A stretch of DNA of 64,000 nt from RGIG7213 sp045540335 (GTDB taxonomy: Bacteria > Bacillota > Clostridia > Oscillospirales > CAG-272): positions 62,001 to 126,000 of the forward strand of contig JAZQHC010000018.1 of assembly GCA_045540335.1 (NCBI GenBank), written 5' to 3'. The notes below the pieces were generated by a model that saw only the letters and a program-made list of their open reading frames with translations, had not been told where the DNA came from and ran no database searches. Positions 9,019-17,489 of the stretch are shown piece after piece. A program made the translations under genes and the position numbers. The first letter of the stretch is position 1, and each line of letters starts with the position of its first letter.

Positions 9019-9839
9019 GTAAATTGTTGAAATACGATATGCGTTATGTTTCTCGCATAATGGTTGTCGTTTATATAATTGCTTTATCTGTTTCATTACT
9101 CATTTCGGGCTTGATATTTTTATCGTTTAAGGTTGAAGAGGTATCTATCCTATTATTGATGTCACTTCCGATGGCGTTTTTGGCGCTTGCGGCAGTTTCA
9201 GTATCCGGGTTGATAATGATAGCAATAAGAACGTATAAAAATTTATACTCGGATGAAGGGTATTTGACATTTACATTGCCTGTTACCGGTGACGACATCA
9301 TTTGGTGCAAGGTCATATTATATATAGTATGGCAATTACTTGGAATGATAGTCGCTGCGGTATGCGTTGCTATCCCGATTTTGGTTGCGGTCCTTTGCGC
9401 AGGCGACGGAATGATCGACACTGTTAAGTATTTCTTTGATTACATCTGCTTTTACATCAAGGATACTATAGGATTTGTCGGTAATAGTTTCAACGTTCTT
9501 GCCATTGTTTCGGCTATATACTACCTGATTTCGTTCATATCTGCCCCTGTTATTATAATCTTCTCATTTTCAGTTGGGCAATTTGCAAAAAAACACCGTA
9601 TTCTTATGGCTGTTGCCGTTTATTATGCATATTCAGTAGTAGCTTCGACAATATATACTATTGTTGAGGTAATACTTATAGAATTTTCTTCGGATGCATT
9701 CTATGCGTCATCTGCAAATTTAGCACTTACCGAATTGACCTTGTTCTATGCTATTGTCAGTGCAATATCACTTGTATTAACGTCAGTATGTTATTTGTTT
9801 ACAAAAAATATTATGGCCAATAAGCTAAATTTAAATTAA
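9012..9839 (+). CDS. ABC-2 type membrane permease
   Basis: 275 residues with about six hydrophobic segments, the first near VVVYIIALSVSLLISGLIF. It has no clear similarity beyond the permease subunits that partner small ABC ATPases in Clostridia. The overlap with the ATPase gene marks it as the membrane half of the same transporter. The cargo cannot be inferred. Confidence 0.8.
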   Translation: MLGKLLKYDMRYVSRIMVVVYIIALSVSLLISGLIFLSFKVEEVSILLLMSLPMAFLALAAVSVSGLIMIAIRTYKNLYSDEGYLTFTLPVTGDDIIWCKVILYIVWQLLGMIVAAVCVAIPILVAVLCAGDGMIDTVKYFFDYICFYIKDTIGFVGNSFNVLAIVSAIYYLISFISAPVIIIFSFSVGQFAKKHRILMAVAVYYAYSVVASTIYTIVEVILIEFSSDAFYASSANLALTELTLFYAIVSAISLVLTSVCYLFTKNIMANKLNLN

Positions 9840-9855
9840 ATTCGGGAGGTATAAA

Positions 9856-10149
9856 ATGACTGTTGGCGAAAGAATTACCTATTTTAGAGAGGGGAAAAAC
9901 ATTTCAGTCAACAAGTTGGCGCATCTTGCAGGTGTTTCGCAAAGTTATCTTCGCGATGTGGAACGCGGCAAAAAACAGCCGACTGTAGAATATCTTTCAT
10001 ATGTATGCGATGCCTTGGGTATTACTATATCAAAATTTTTTGATTACGATCAAACAAATGATGAGCTTACAAGGGCTATCAGAAGGTTGAATGATGATCA
10101 AAAAAATAAATTGCTTCAGTTTCTTGAATCAATGGATGAATTTAAATAA
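9856..10149 (+). CDS. XRE-family transcriptional regulator
   Basis: 97 residues; an N-terminal Cro/CI helix-turn-helix (NKLAHLAGVSQSYLRDVERG) fills residues 5-62 and a short helical tail follows. It lies 16 bases after the permease with a GGGAGG site, so it is probably the third gene of the transporter operon and may regulate it. Confidence 0.88.
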   Translation: MTVGERITYFREGKNISVNKLAHLAGVSQSYLRDVERGKKQPTVEYLSYVCDALGITISKFFDYDQTNDELTRAIRRLNDDQKNKLLQFLESMDEFK

Positions 10150-10153
10150 AAAC

Positions 10154-10185
10154 AACGGGTTGCACAAAAGTGCAACCCGTTTTTT
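10154..10185 (+). terminator. Rho-independent terminator
   Basis: A perfect 12-pair stem (10154-10165 with 10170-10181) has an AAAA loop and a T run, directly after the XRE gene. Confidence 0.9.
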
Positions 10186-10197
10186 AACTGAAATTCT

Positions 10198-10235
10198 ATA
10201 TCCCCTATTCGATTTATAATGTCAATAGGGGATAT
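10198..10235 (-). terminator. Inverted repeat, possible terminator of the leftward ABC exporter operon
   Basis: Twelve-base arms ATATCCCCTATT (10198-10209) and AATAGGGGATAT (10224-10235) lie 11 bases past the stop at 10246. Neither side has a strong T run, so it may be a 3'-end stabiliser or may work with the stem at 10154-10181. Confidence 0.45.
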
Positions 10236-10245
10236 TTCGTATAAA

Positions 10246-12114
10246 TTACGTGGCTTTACCTGAAAATTGATTGTTGTAAAGCTTTGAGTATTCGCCGCCA
10301 AGCTTAAGCAATGCTTCATGACTGCCTGATTCTATTACATATCCGTTTTTCAAAACAACTATAACGTCTGCATCACGTATGGTTGAAAGACGGTGGGCAA
10401 TTATCAGTGATGTTCTGCCCTTCATCAGATTTACCATTGCCTTTTGTATTTTTAACTCTGTTCTTGTGTCAACCGAGGATGTTGCCTCGTCTAAAATAAG
10501 TATTTTCGGGTCGGCAAGAACGGCACGTGAAATTGCAAGAAGTTGCTTTTGTCCTGCAGATAGGTTAGATCCGGATTCGGTCAACATCGTTTCATACCCT
10601 TGCGGTAAACGGTCTATAAACGTATCCGCCATGGCAATTTGCGCAGCATTTTCTATTTCGTTTTGCGAAGCGTTTTGATTACCGTATCTGATATTTGAGG
10701 CAATAGTATCGTTGAATAGCACGGTATCCTGCAAAACGATGGCTATTATTTTTCTTAAATTACATTTAGGAATCTGTGTTATGTCTATGCCATCGATGGT
10801 GATACAACCGCTGTCGCATTCGTAAAATCTTGTCAGAAGGTTTATGGCAGTTGTTTTGCCCGAACCCGTTGCGCCGACAATGGCGATTTTTTGCCCTTGC
10901 TTTACAGAAAGAGAAAAATTCTTTAAAACAGGCTCGCCTTCTTTGTAGCTGAAATAAACGTTTTTAAATTCAACATCACCGCGTACCTTTTCATAAGATA
11001 GGTACGTTTTGCCTTCGTCGATTTCTTCATTACAGTCTAATATCTGAAATATTCGTTCTGCACCTGCTAATGCTGTTAATATCGTCGTGTACTGCATGGC
11101 GATCATATTTATGGGATGACTGAATTTTTTTGAATACAGTAACATTGCCTGAATAGATCCGGGGGTAAGCGAAGACACCCCACTTAAAGCCAGATATCCG
11201 CCGATACAAGCAAGAAGTACGTATTGGAAATTTCCGAGAAAATTCATTATAGGACCCATTATTGATCCCCATACCTTTGCTTTTACAGAGCATTGCTTTA
11301 ATTGATCGGAATTATCCGAAAACGACTTTATAAAATCGTCTTCTTTGCCGTATGCCATAACCGTTTTGTATCCTGTAACGCTTTCTTCCACGCAACCGTT
11401 TATTTGCCCTAAAAGCTGTTGCTGACGTACGAAATATTTCCGCATAAATTTTGCAAGATTGTTGGAAACGAATATAGTTACGGGTATGGTTACAATGGAA
11501 ATTACGGTCATTGCAGGACTGTAATATATCATCATTGTTAATGCACCCACGAGGGTAAGAACGGCTGAAAATAACGCAGTTATAGATTGAGAAACGGCAT
11601 TCGAAACGTTTTCCACGTCGTTGGTCATACGGCTCATAATATCGCCGTGGCGATGCGTATCGGTGTATTTTATGGGCAAACGGGATATTTTTTCAAAAAG
11701 ATCATGCCTTAAAATATAAACCGTTCTTTGCGAAAGCTTTGATGCCAAAATCCCTTGAAAATACGTCATAAAAGCGCTTAACATAAAAATTACGGCAATA
11801 ACGATAAGGTATATTTTCATTTGTGAAAAATCTACCTTTAAGGTGTCGTTTTCAATGTATATGGTGTCGATAGCTTTTTGCTGGAAAAAAGGACCTAAAA
11901 TATCTATTGCGGTTACTGCAATCATTATACAAACCAAAGCAAAAAGTATATTTCGATTTTTTCCTATATATTTAAGTAGGCGAAACAAGGTTTGTTTTGT
12001 ATTTCTGGGCTTTTCGGCAGACATTCGCGCATTCATAGGTCCGCCCGGTCTGCCGCCGGGGCCCATTTTTGGAAGATCTATCTGCTTTTGAGGGGGACGT
12101 TTTTCGTTATTCAT
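10246..12114 (-). CDS. ABC exporter, canonical half (multidrug/lipid type)
   Basis: 622 residues: an N-terminal cytosolic tail of about 50, six membrane helices, then a nucleotide-binding domain. Walker A is GATGSGKTT, the signature is LSAGQKQ (one change from LSGGQ), Walker B with catalytic Glu is ILILDEATSSVD, and the switch His is in IAHRLST. With the upstream gene it should form a heterodimeric exporter. Its ribosome site AAGGAGG overlaps the end of that gene, so the two are co-expressed. The substrate is unknown. Confidence 0.93.
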   Translation of the reverse strand: MNNEKRPPQKQIDLPKMGPGGRPGGPMNARMSAEKPRNTKQTLFRLLKYIGKNRNILFALVCIMIAVTAIDILGPFFQQKAIDTIYIENDTLKVDFSQMKIYLIVIAVIFMLSAFMTYFQGILASKLSQRTVYILRHDLFEKISRLPIKYTDTHRHGDIMSRMTNDVENVSNAVSQSITALFSAVLTLVGALTMMIYYSPAMTVISIVTIPVTIFVSNNLAKFMRKYFVRQQQLLGQINGCVEESVTGYKTVMAYGKEDDFIKSFSDNSDQLKQCSVKAKVWGSIMGPIMNFLGNFQYVLLACIGGYLALSGVSSLTPGSIQAMLLYSKKFSHPINMIAMQYTTILTALAGAERIFQILDCNEEIDEGKTYLSYEKVRGDVEFKNVYFSYKEGEPVLKNFSLSVKQGQKIAIVGATGSGKTTAINLLTRFYECDSGCITIDGIDITQIPKCNLRKIIAIVLQDTVLFNDTIASNIRYGNQNASQNEIENAAQIAMADTFIDRLPQGYETMLTESGSNLSAGQKQLLAISRAVLADPKILILDEATSSVDTRTELKIQKAMVNLMKGRTSLIIAHRLSTIRDADVIVVLKNGYVIESGSHEALLKLGGEYSKLYNNQFSGKAT

Positions 12115-12120
12115 AGTGTA

Positions 12121-13944
12121 TTATCCCTCCTTTTCGGCAAATGCGCCGGAACGTATTTGTGAATCGTAAATATCACGGTAGGTGTCACTTATTTTTAATA
12201 ATTCGTCATGCGGGGCGCAATGCTTAATAGTGCCGTCGTTTTCGATAACGGCTATTCGGTCTGCCTCCATGACAGATGCTATTCTTTGGGCAACCATTAT
12301 AACTGTGGTGTTGGAAAGCTTTTTGTTCATGGCACGGTGAAGCTTGCCCTCTGTTACAAGGTCAAGTGCAGATGTGGCATCGTCTAAAATAAGAATGTCG
12401 GGCTTTCTTATGATACCGCGTGCGATTGATATTCGTTGCTTTTGACCGCCCGAAAGGGAAGCGCCCTTCTCGGCAACGCGCGTATTTATCCCGTCTGCAA
12501 AGTTGTCTGTGAATTCTTTGGCTTGCGCTGTTATAACGGCTTCTTCTACGGCATTTTTGTCGGCATCTGGGTTGCCCCAACGCACGTTTCCCTCGATACT
12601 GTCGGAAAAAAGCTCGCTTTTTTGCATTATATATCCTATTTTATTGCGCAAAGATTCAAGGTTGTAATTGCGAACGGGAATACCATCAACAAAAACCTCG
12701 CCATCACTTGCATCGTAAAAACGCGGAATAAGATTTACGAGGGAAGTTTTTCCGCAACCGGTAGATCCGATAATTGCAAGCGTTTCGCCTTTTTTGATAT
12801 CCAAATTGATATTATTCAAAACCGGCCTACCAACGGTTCCCGGATAATGAAATGAAATGTTTTTAAAAGAAACGGCTGAACTGCTGTTTGTACCTTCGTT
12901 TTTTTCGCCCGATACGATAACCGGATTAGATTCAAGAACTTCGGTGATACGCTTTGCCGAGGCATTTGCTCTGGAAACTGATTGAAACATATTTGTAACC
13001 ATCATTATAGAGTTTAATACCATGGTCATGTAGGTTATGGCAGCCATTATAGAGCCTGTGCTCATTCCTGCGTTTTCTATATGAATGTTGAATCCGCCTA
13101 TGTATATAACCGCTACAATCGAAAGATTAAGTATTATCGTCAATACCGGAGGAATAACAGCCATAAGATTTAATACTTTAAGGTTAATAGAAAATAAATT
13201 TTTATTTGCTTTATTGAATCTTTCACACTCGTATTCTTCACGTACATATGCCTTTACTACTCTTGCACCGCTTACGTTTTCTTGTACTACTGAATTAACC
13301 TTGTCTAATCTTTCCTGAACTTTTCCGTAAAGAGGGATTGCCTTTCGCAAAACTAATGTTAAAAGAACGGCAAGCGCAGGGATAGAACAAAGCAAAACAG
13401 CGCCGAATTTTAAATCAAGCATTACCAGCATTACTGTACCGCCTACAAGAAACATAGGTGCACGTACAAACATGCGTAACAACATTTCCATAAAATCTAC
13501 CATCATTGATATGTCGTTTGTCATTCGCGTAACAAGCGACCCCGTTGTGAATTTGTCTGTTTGTTCTATGGATAACGCCATTACCTTGCTATATGCATCA
13601 CATCTTAAATCATGCCCAAAGCTTTGCGATGCCTTCGCGGCGGTGTAAGCACAAAAAGTGCCGAAAAAGCCGCCAACAAGCGTAATAACTATCATCATTA
13701 TACCAAACGTTATGATAATTTGCATATGGCTGAATTCCGCACCGTGGATGAATTCCATAATACCCGCGGCAACGCTTGAACCGCTTTCGGCATCATACAT
13801 GTTTTTTTGCAGTATTCCGAAATCTACAATGTAAGACATAAGATACGGCAACAAAAGGTCGCATGTTACCTCGCCTATCATTACCAAAGGGGATAGAATG
13901 GCGAAGAAAGCATATGGCTTCAAATATTTAAAAAGTTTTTTCAT
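12121..13944 (-). CDS. ABC exporter, degenerate-site half
   Basis: 607 residues, six membrane helices plus nucleotide-binding domain with Walker A GSTGCGKTS and a perfect LSGGQKQ signature. The catalytic Glu after Walker B is Asp (ILDDATSALD) and the switch His is Gln (MVAQRIAS). Heterodimeric exporters such as TM287/288 and BmrCD carry one such weakened site. It is the first gene of the pair, with GGAGG before the ATG. Confidence 0.93.
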   Translation of the reverse strand: MKKLFKYLKPYAFFAILSPLVMIGEVTCDLLLPYLMSYIVDFGILQKNMYDAESGSSVAAGIMEFIHGAEFSHMQIIITFGIMMIVITLVGGFFGTFCAYTAAKASQSFGHDLRCDAYSKVMALSIEQTDKFTTGSLVTRMTNDISMMVDFMEMLLRMFVRAPMFLVGGTVMLVMLDLKFGAVLLCSIPALAVLLTLVLRKAIPLYGKVQERLDKVNSVVQENVSGARVVKAYVREEYECERFNKANKNLFSINLKVLNLMAVIPPVLTIILNLSIVAVIYIGGFNIHIENAGMSTGSIMAAITYMTMVLNSIMMVTNMFQSVSRANASAKRITEVLESNPVIVSGEKNEGTNSSSAVSFKNISFHYPGTVGRPVLNNINLDIKKGETLAIIGSTGCGKTSLVNLIPRFYDASDGEVFVDGIPVRNYNLESLRNKIGYIMQKSELFSDSIEGNVRWGNPDADKNAVEEAVITAQAKEFTDNFADGINTRVAEKGASLSGGQKQRISIARGIIRKPDILILDDATSALDLVTEGKLHRAMNKKLSNTTVIMVAQRIASVMEADRIAVIENDGTIKHCAPHDELLKISDTYRDIYDSQIRSGAFAEKEG

Positions 13945-13969
13945 GGATATAATCCTCCGTATGCTAACA

Positions 13970-13975
13970 ATTATA
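13970..13975 (-). promoter_or_regulatory. Probable -10 element for the ABC exporter operon
   Basis: A perfect TATAAT lies about 26 bases before the ATG at 13944, but the matching -35 region is only a T run. The rest of 13945-14167 is AT-rich without a visible gene. Confidence 0.4.
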
Positions 13976-14167
13976 CGAAAAAAATCTCTTGAAAAAAACG
14001 CATATTTTTAAACAATATGCAAATCATTGTCGTAATTGAATAAAAGCAAATTCGTCTGATAAAGATGACGATTTTAGTTTTTAAAGGTGAAATTCTTCTA
14101 AAATTGATGAATTTTATAATCGAAAAGGATTTTTTTGAAAAAAATAATTTTTTTTTCGAAAAAAGAC

Positions 14168-14196
14168 TTGACAAAATCGGTTTTTTATGATATATT
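14168..14196 (+). promoter_or_regulatory. Promoter of the tRNA operon
   Basis: TTGACA (14168-14173), a 17-base spacer and TATATT (14191-14196), about 30 bases before tRNA-Met. Confidence 0.8.
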
Positions 14197-14225
14197 AATC
14201 AGGCGCTGACAGAGATACGCGCTGT

Positions 14226-14302
14226 GGCGGAATAGCTCAGTTGGCTAGAGCGCTCGGTTCATACCCGAAAGGTCGTGGGTTCAAATCCAACTTCCGCTAC
14301 CA
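14226..14302 (+). tRNA. tRNA-Met (CAT)
   Basis: 77 bases with encoded CCA. The acceptor stem GGCGGAA pairs with TTCCGCT, the D stem is GCTC/GAGC, and the anticodon loop TTCATAC gives CAT. The GGCGG start fits elongator Met rather than initiator. Two stems carry a mismatch: C27-A43 in the anticodon stem and G51-A63 in the T stem. Confidence 0.9.
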
Positions 14303-14313
14303 TGTTCTCGTCG

Positions 14314-14343
14314 CAGCGGCAGCGGATATACCCGTTGCCGCTG
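14314..14343 (+). other. Strong hairpin between the two tRNAs
   Basis: CAGCGGCAGCGG (14314-14325) pairs with CCGTTGCCGCTG (14332-14343), 12 pairs with one G-U, without a T run. It is more likely a processing or spacer hairpin than a terminator. Confidence 0.5.
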
Positions 14344-14362
14344 TGCAGAACGAATTTTATAC

Positions 14363-14437
14363 GGCCCGTTGGTCAAGAGGCTAAGACACCGCCCTTTCAC
14401 GGCAGTAACAGGGGTTCGATTCCCCTACGGGTCACCA
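14363..14437 (+). tRNA. tRNA-Glu (TTC)
   Basis: 75 bases with encoded CCA. The acceptor GGCCCGT pairs with ACGGGTC, and the anticodon loop CTTTCAC gives TTC (Glu). T stem AGGGG/CCCCT is perfect. The island attachment repeat starts at its last base, so integration leaves the tRNA intact. Confidence 0.95.
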
Positions 14438-14510
14438 AACGTAACAAATCCGAACTATTTCGTAAATCGAAATTGGTTCGGATTTGTTTTTTACTATAAT
14501 TATTCGAATT
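14437..14510 (+). repeat. attL: left 74-base direct repeat, containing the tRNA-Glu terminator
   Basis: This stretch recurs at 30843-30916 with one difference (C14445 is T30851). It contains the terminator stem ACAAATCCGAAC (14444-14455) with GTTCGGATTTGT (14476-14487), an inner stem ATTTCG/CGAAAT and a T run. The difference keeps pairing as G-U. A serine recombinase gene ends exactly at the right copy, so the pair is read as island boundaries. Confidence 0.8.
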
Positions 14511-14514
14511 AATA

Positions 14515-14558
14515 CTAAAAACACCGCCGATAGCAACCGAACGGTTACTATCGGCGGT
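14515..14558 (-). terminator. Terminator of the PIN-like protein gene
   Basis: ACCGCCGATAG (14523-14533) pairs perfectly with CTATCGGCGGT (14548-14558), with an inner AACCG/CGGTT stem. Read leftward it is followed by GTTTTTAG. A diverged relative lies after attR (30932-30968). Confidence 0.75.
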
Positions 14559-14590
14559 ACTTTTGATTTAGCAGGACACCTATATTAGGT

Positions 14591-16714
14591 TTAACCTTGG
14601 CACAGAGCGTCAATCTCCTGAGTCAGTTGCTCTATTTGTCTATTGAGCTCGGCAATTTCTTTTTCATAATCCGGAATTTTTTTGAAGGCAACCGCTTTGT
14701 TCACACGACTTTGGGTGTACTTATTTAAGACTATTGTATATAATTTTTCTTTGTCGTGCGTACCAAAAACAACAATCAATGTAGTTAGAACAAGGAGCGA
14801 TACAAGAGAAATAGATATGCCATGACTTGAAATAAACTTAGCACAATCAACTTTAGTTTCAAGCCAAAAGACAAATGCAGTAAACATGGTCAGAGCCATC
14901 AACACCGGTATGCATAACTGTAATTTGTACTTTAATTGTATATGCGCATATTCGCTCTCAAAATCTTTCTTTTTATCAAACAACAATCTTTTTCGTTCTC
15001 TTTTTTCTTCGCACAACGACTCATTATAACGCTTGTTTTGATCCGCTTCCTGCTTCTTTGAAGCGGCTAATTCCTCCGAAAGCTCTGCTATTCGCTTCTC
15101 GCCGTGCTCGCTTTTTTCTCGATATCCTGTCGCAAGCGAAGAAAGCTCCTCTATTTTTTTGCTTTTTTCTTCGCTTTCAGCATATACATGATCTGCTTTC
15201 GACATCTTTTCCGCTATGTATTCATCAGCAGATTCGTCGGTCAAGGATAGCAACTCCTCTAAACTCATGCTTCTCGGATTGAATGTCATAGCAAGCCTGT
15301 CCATTTGTCTTTCGTCAGACTCATATTTTGTTTTTTGAGTATCGATTATGCCCGATATTCTCATAAACTCATCGTCATCAATCAAATACTTGTTTCTTAA
15401 CGAAAGTACCATATTATAGAAGCTTTCATTGGAGATGTTCTGTGGTTCATTCAGCCAAAATAGTGTGGATATTTGCGCTTCTGTGATACACTCTGGAATC
15501 TCATGAGCCCTTTTTTTTCGAGAACACCATTTTGTTAATTTAACATCATCTGTTAAAACCCACCAAGAGGCTCTTTTTGCCGAATAAATGTACTTGCTGC
15601 GCAACCGCTTAATAGTTTCAATCAGTCTAATGTCGTGTTCTACACTCTCACCATCTCTATTTTTATAAGTACCCAATGAATCCAAATCTTGCCAAGGAAG
15701 TTCTGCGTACGGAACATCAAATTCAGTAAACTCTGCTACTCCATATTTTTCTTTCAATTCATCCGCAAAAGTTTCTATTATTTGGTTAAGCTTAATTGTA
15801 TCCAAATTCCTTCGAATAACAGCAGAACCAATTCCACTAAATCTAATATCGCCATAAGGATTAATAATTTTCCCAGCGGTTGGAGAATACTTTTTTGAAA
15901 AAGCCTGAATAGTTTTAACTACTTGCAGCAAAGTTCCGGGCAACACCCAAAAATTGCAGCCTCTGCTTTTCAAAGATTCGTACGTTGATTGCGCTGCCTC
16001 GTACTCGTAATGTGTCTGAAGATCTAACAAACGGAAAATAAAGCTACTGTCTATTAGAACATTATCAATATTATAAGGATTATCTCCAACATTAACATCT
16101 CCCGTAGTAACAACGGATGCCATAACAACGCCAGAATATATTTCTTGTATTAATTTATATGGGGTGCTATTTTTGCTACGTTCTTCCAAAAAGAAATTAA
16201 TAATTCTTTCTTCGTATGGTTCATCGGTATGCTTAACATTTTCAAGATTGGATTTATAATTGAAATAACTATTCACCTCTATGGCATTTTCACAAATAAA
16301 ACGCAAAAGATAATTGATCGCGGGTTCGTTGTACTCTGGATTTCGAACGGGTTTAAGATATCTTTCTAACTCTTGTTTTAGCACTTCTAAAGATTCATAA
16401 TACGGCTCATCATAATCGATAAGGTTTTCCTTATGAATTTCAAGTGATTCACCCCTGAGCTTTGTGACCTTGTTTTGATTTTCAAGATATGTAATTACTT
16501 GACCAAGCAAAGCCATATCAATATCGTCACCAAAATTGACTTTATATAATTGTGCAAAATCTGCGATAGTTACAGTATCCCCTTCAATTTGGAATAACAA
16601 TCTCTCAAACAAAGGTACAAAACTCTCTAACATTGATTCGCCTTTAGAATACTTGTCCGATAGTATTGCATATGAGATGATATTAAATTGAGTATCCATT
16701 CCATTTGCAAGCAT
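14591..16714 (-). CDS. PIN-like nuclease domain protein with coiled coil and two membrane helices
   Basis: 707 residues; not a family I can name. Residues about 218-392 look like a PIN-type nuclease: Asp222 in VLIDSSF, Asp361 in VEHDIRLI and Asp389-390 in WWVLTDD stand where PIN acidic residues are expected, but the usual mid-domain Glu looks replaced by Gln264 in LLQVVK. The first 200 residues are helical with a winged-helix look (30-100). Residues 505-600 are charged coiled coil, followed by two membrane helices (about 599-620 and 632-651) and another coiled coil. It has its own promoter and terminator, which is typical of cargo. A membrane-anchored RNA-cleaving abortive-infection effector is an inference. 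Confidence 0.6.
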   Translation of the reverse strand: MLANGMDTQFNIISYAILSDKYSKGESMLESFVPLFERLLFQIEGDTVTIADFAQLYKVNFGDDIDMALLGQVITYLENQNKVTKLRGESLEIHKENLIDYDEPYYESLEVLKQELERYLKPVRNPEYNEPAINYLLRFICENAIEVNSYFNYKSNLENVKHTDEPYEERIINFFLEERSKNSTPYKLIQEIYSGVVMASVVTTGDVNVGDNPYNIDNVLIDSSFIFRLLDLQTHYEYEAAQSTYESLKSRGCNFWVLPGTLLQVVKTIQAFSKKYSPTAGKIINPYGDIRFSGIGSAVIRRNLDTIKLNQIIETFADELKEKYGVAEFTEFDVPYAELPWQDLDSLGTYKNRDGESVEHDIRLIETIKRLRSKYIYSAKRASWWVLTDDVKLTKWCSRKKRAHEIPECITEAQISTLFWLNEPQNISNESFYNMVLSLRNKYLIDDDEFMRISGIIDTQKTKYESDERQMDRLAMTFNPRSMSLEELLSLTDESADEYIAEKMSKADHVYAESEEKSKKIEELSSLATGYREKSEHGEKRIAELSEELAASKKQEADQNKRYNESLCEEKRERKRLLFDKKKDFESEYAHIQLKYKLQLCIPVLMALTMFTAFVFWLETKVDCAKFISSHGISISLVSLLVLTTLIVVFGTHDKEKLYTIVLNKYTQSRVNKAVAFKKIPDYEKEIAELNRQIEQLTQEIDALCQG

Positions 16715-16749
16715 AATACAATAATTCCTCTCTATATGGACTTGCTTAT

Positions 16750-16778
16750 ATTATACATCATTCGACAAAATATTTCAA
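16750..16778 (-). promoter_or_regulatory. Promoter of the PIN-like gene
   Basis: TTGAAA (16773-16778), a 17-base spacer and TATAAT (16750-16755). GAGGAA precedes the ATG at 16714. Confidence 0.75.
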
Positions 16779-16784
16779 TTCCTT

Positions 16785-17075
16785 TTAGTAAATATTTACA
16801 GTTGCGGAATAGAATTTGTTATCATAACAAATTCTATTCGCATTTAATACTAAAAATCTTTCTTGGGGAAATAAAAGGGCTACCTCTCCAATCATTTTGA
16901 AAATAAATATCATGTTATTATCAAATTTCAAAAAATCTCCATCATGAATAATCTTGTCATACTTATCTCTATATATTTTCAATCCATTGCTCCCGTTTTC
17001 TAATTCATTACATATTATGCAACAAAAAGTTTCCGGATAATCGATATTGTCGTTAATTCTTCTCATTGGATTCAT
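16785..17075 (-). CDS. Small hypothetical protein
   Basis: About 97 residues from an ATG at 17075 overlapping the end of the upstream gene; a longer in-frame opening to 17255 lies inside that gene and is less likely. The ribosome site is weak, so it would depend on coupling. It has a CCIIC cysteine cluster and the pattern FDNNMIFIFKMIGEVALLF. No family recognised. Confidence 0.4.
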   Translation of the reverse strand: MNPMRRINDNIDYPETFCCIICNELENGSNGLKIYRDKYDKIIHDGDFLKFDNNMIFIFKMIGEVALLFPQERFLVLNANRICYDNKFYSATVNIY

Positions 17076-17475
17076 TTGCTTTGCAATTAGTATATTGTTT
17101 TCTATTTTTCCACTCCTCAAACTCCTTTTTTCCCTGCTCCGACTCATAATAAGCAATGATATCCGGCAGAAGACAACGAGCGATCTCCATGCGAATATGC
17201 TTTGGTATTTCGGGTATATGGCTTTCTCCGCGCGTATCACGGAAGACGAATTCAATACGCAGGAGGAAACGTTTGAACCAGCCTGCGCTCAAATATTCCT
17301 CGCGCAGAAACCAAGTGGCGAGGATCTCTTGCTCCTTCCTCTGCCTTTCCGCTTCTTCTTCACGCTGCTTACGCTGAACTTCTTTCCAATCCTCGATGTC
17401 CTCACCCTCACGAAGCACCGTGCGGTTATCGTGAAGCAGAGCGTTCACACGCTTCCAAAACTTTTTCCAGGTCAT
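17053..17475 (-). CDS. Hypothetical protein of the mobilization operon
   Basis: 140 residues, very charged; residues about 25-50 form a Glu/Arg/Lys-rich helix (KQREEEAERQRKEQE) and the rest is helical. It starts 14 bases after the relaxase gene with AAAGGA upstream, so it belongs to the mob operon. No catalytic motif is visible. It could be an accessory relaxosome or plasmid-maintenance protein. Confidence 0.65.
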   Translation of the reverse strand: MTWKKFWKRVNALLHDNRTVLREGEDIEDWKEVQRKQREEEAERQRKEQEILATWFLREEYLSAGWFKRFLLRIEFVFRDTRGESHIPEIPKHIRMEIARCLLPDIIAYYESEQGKKEFEEWKNRKQYTNCKANESNEKN

Positions 17476-17489
17476 ATTATCATCCTTTC

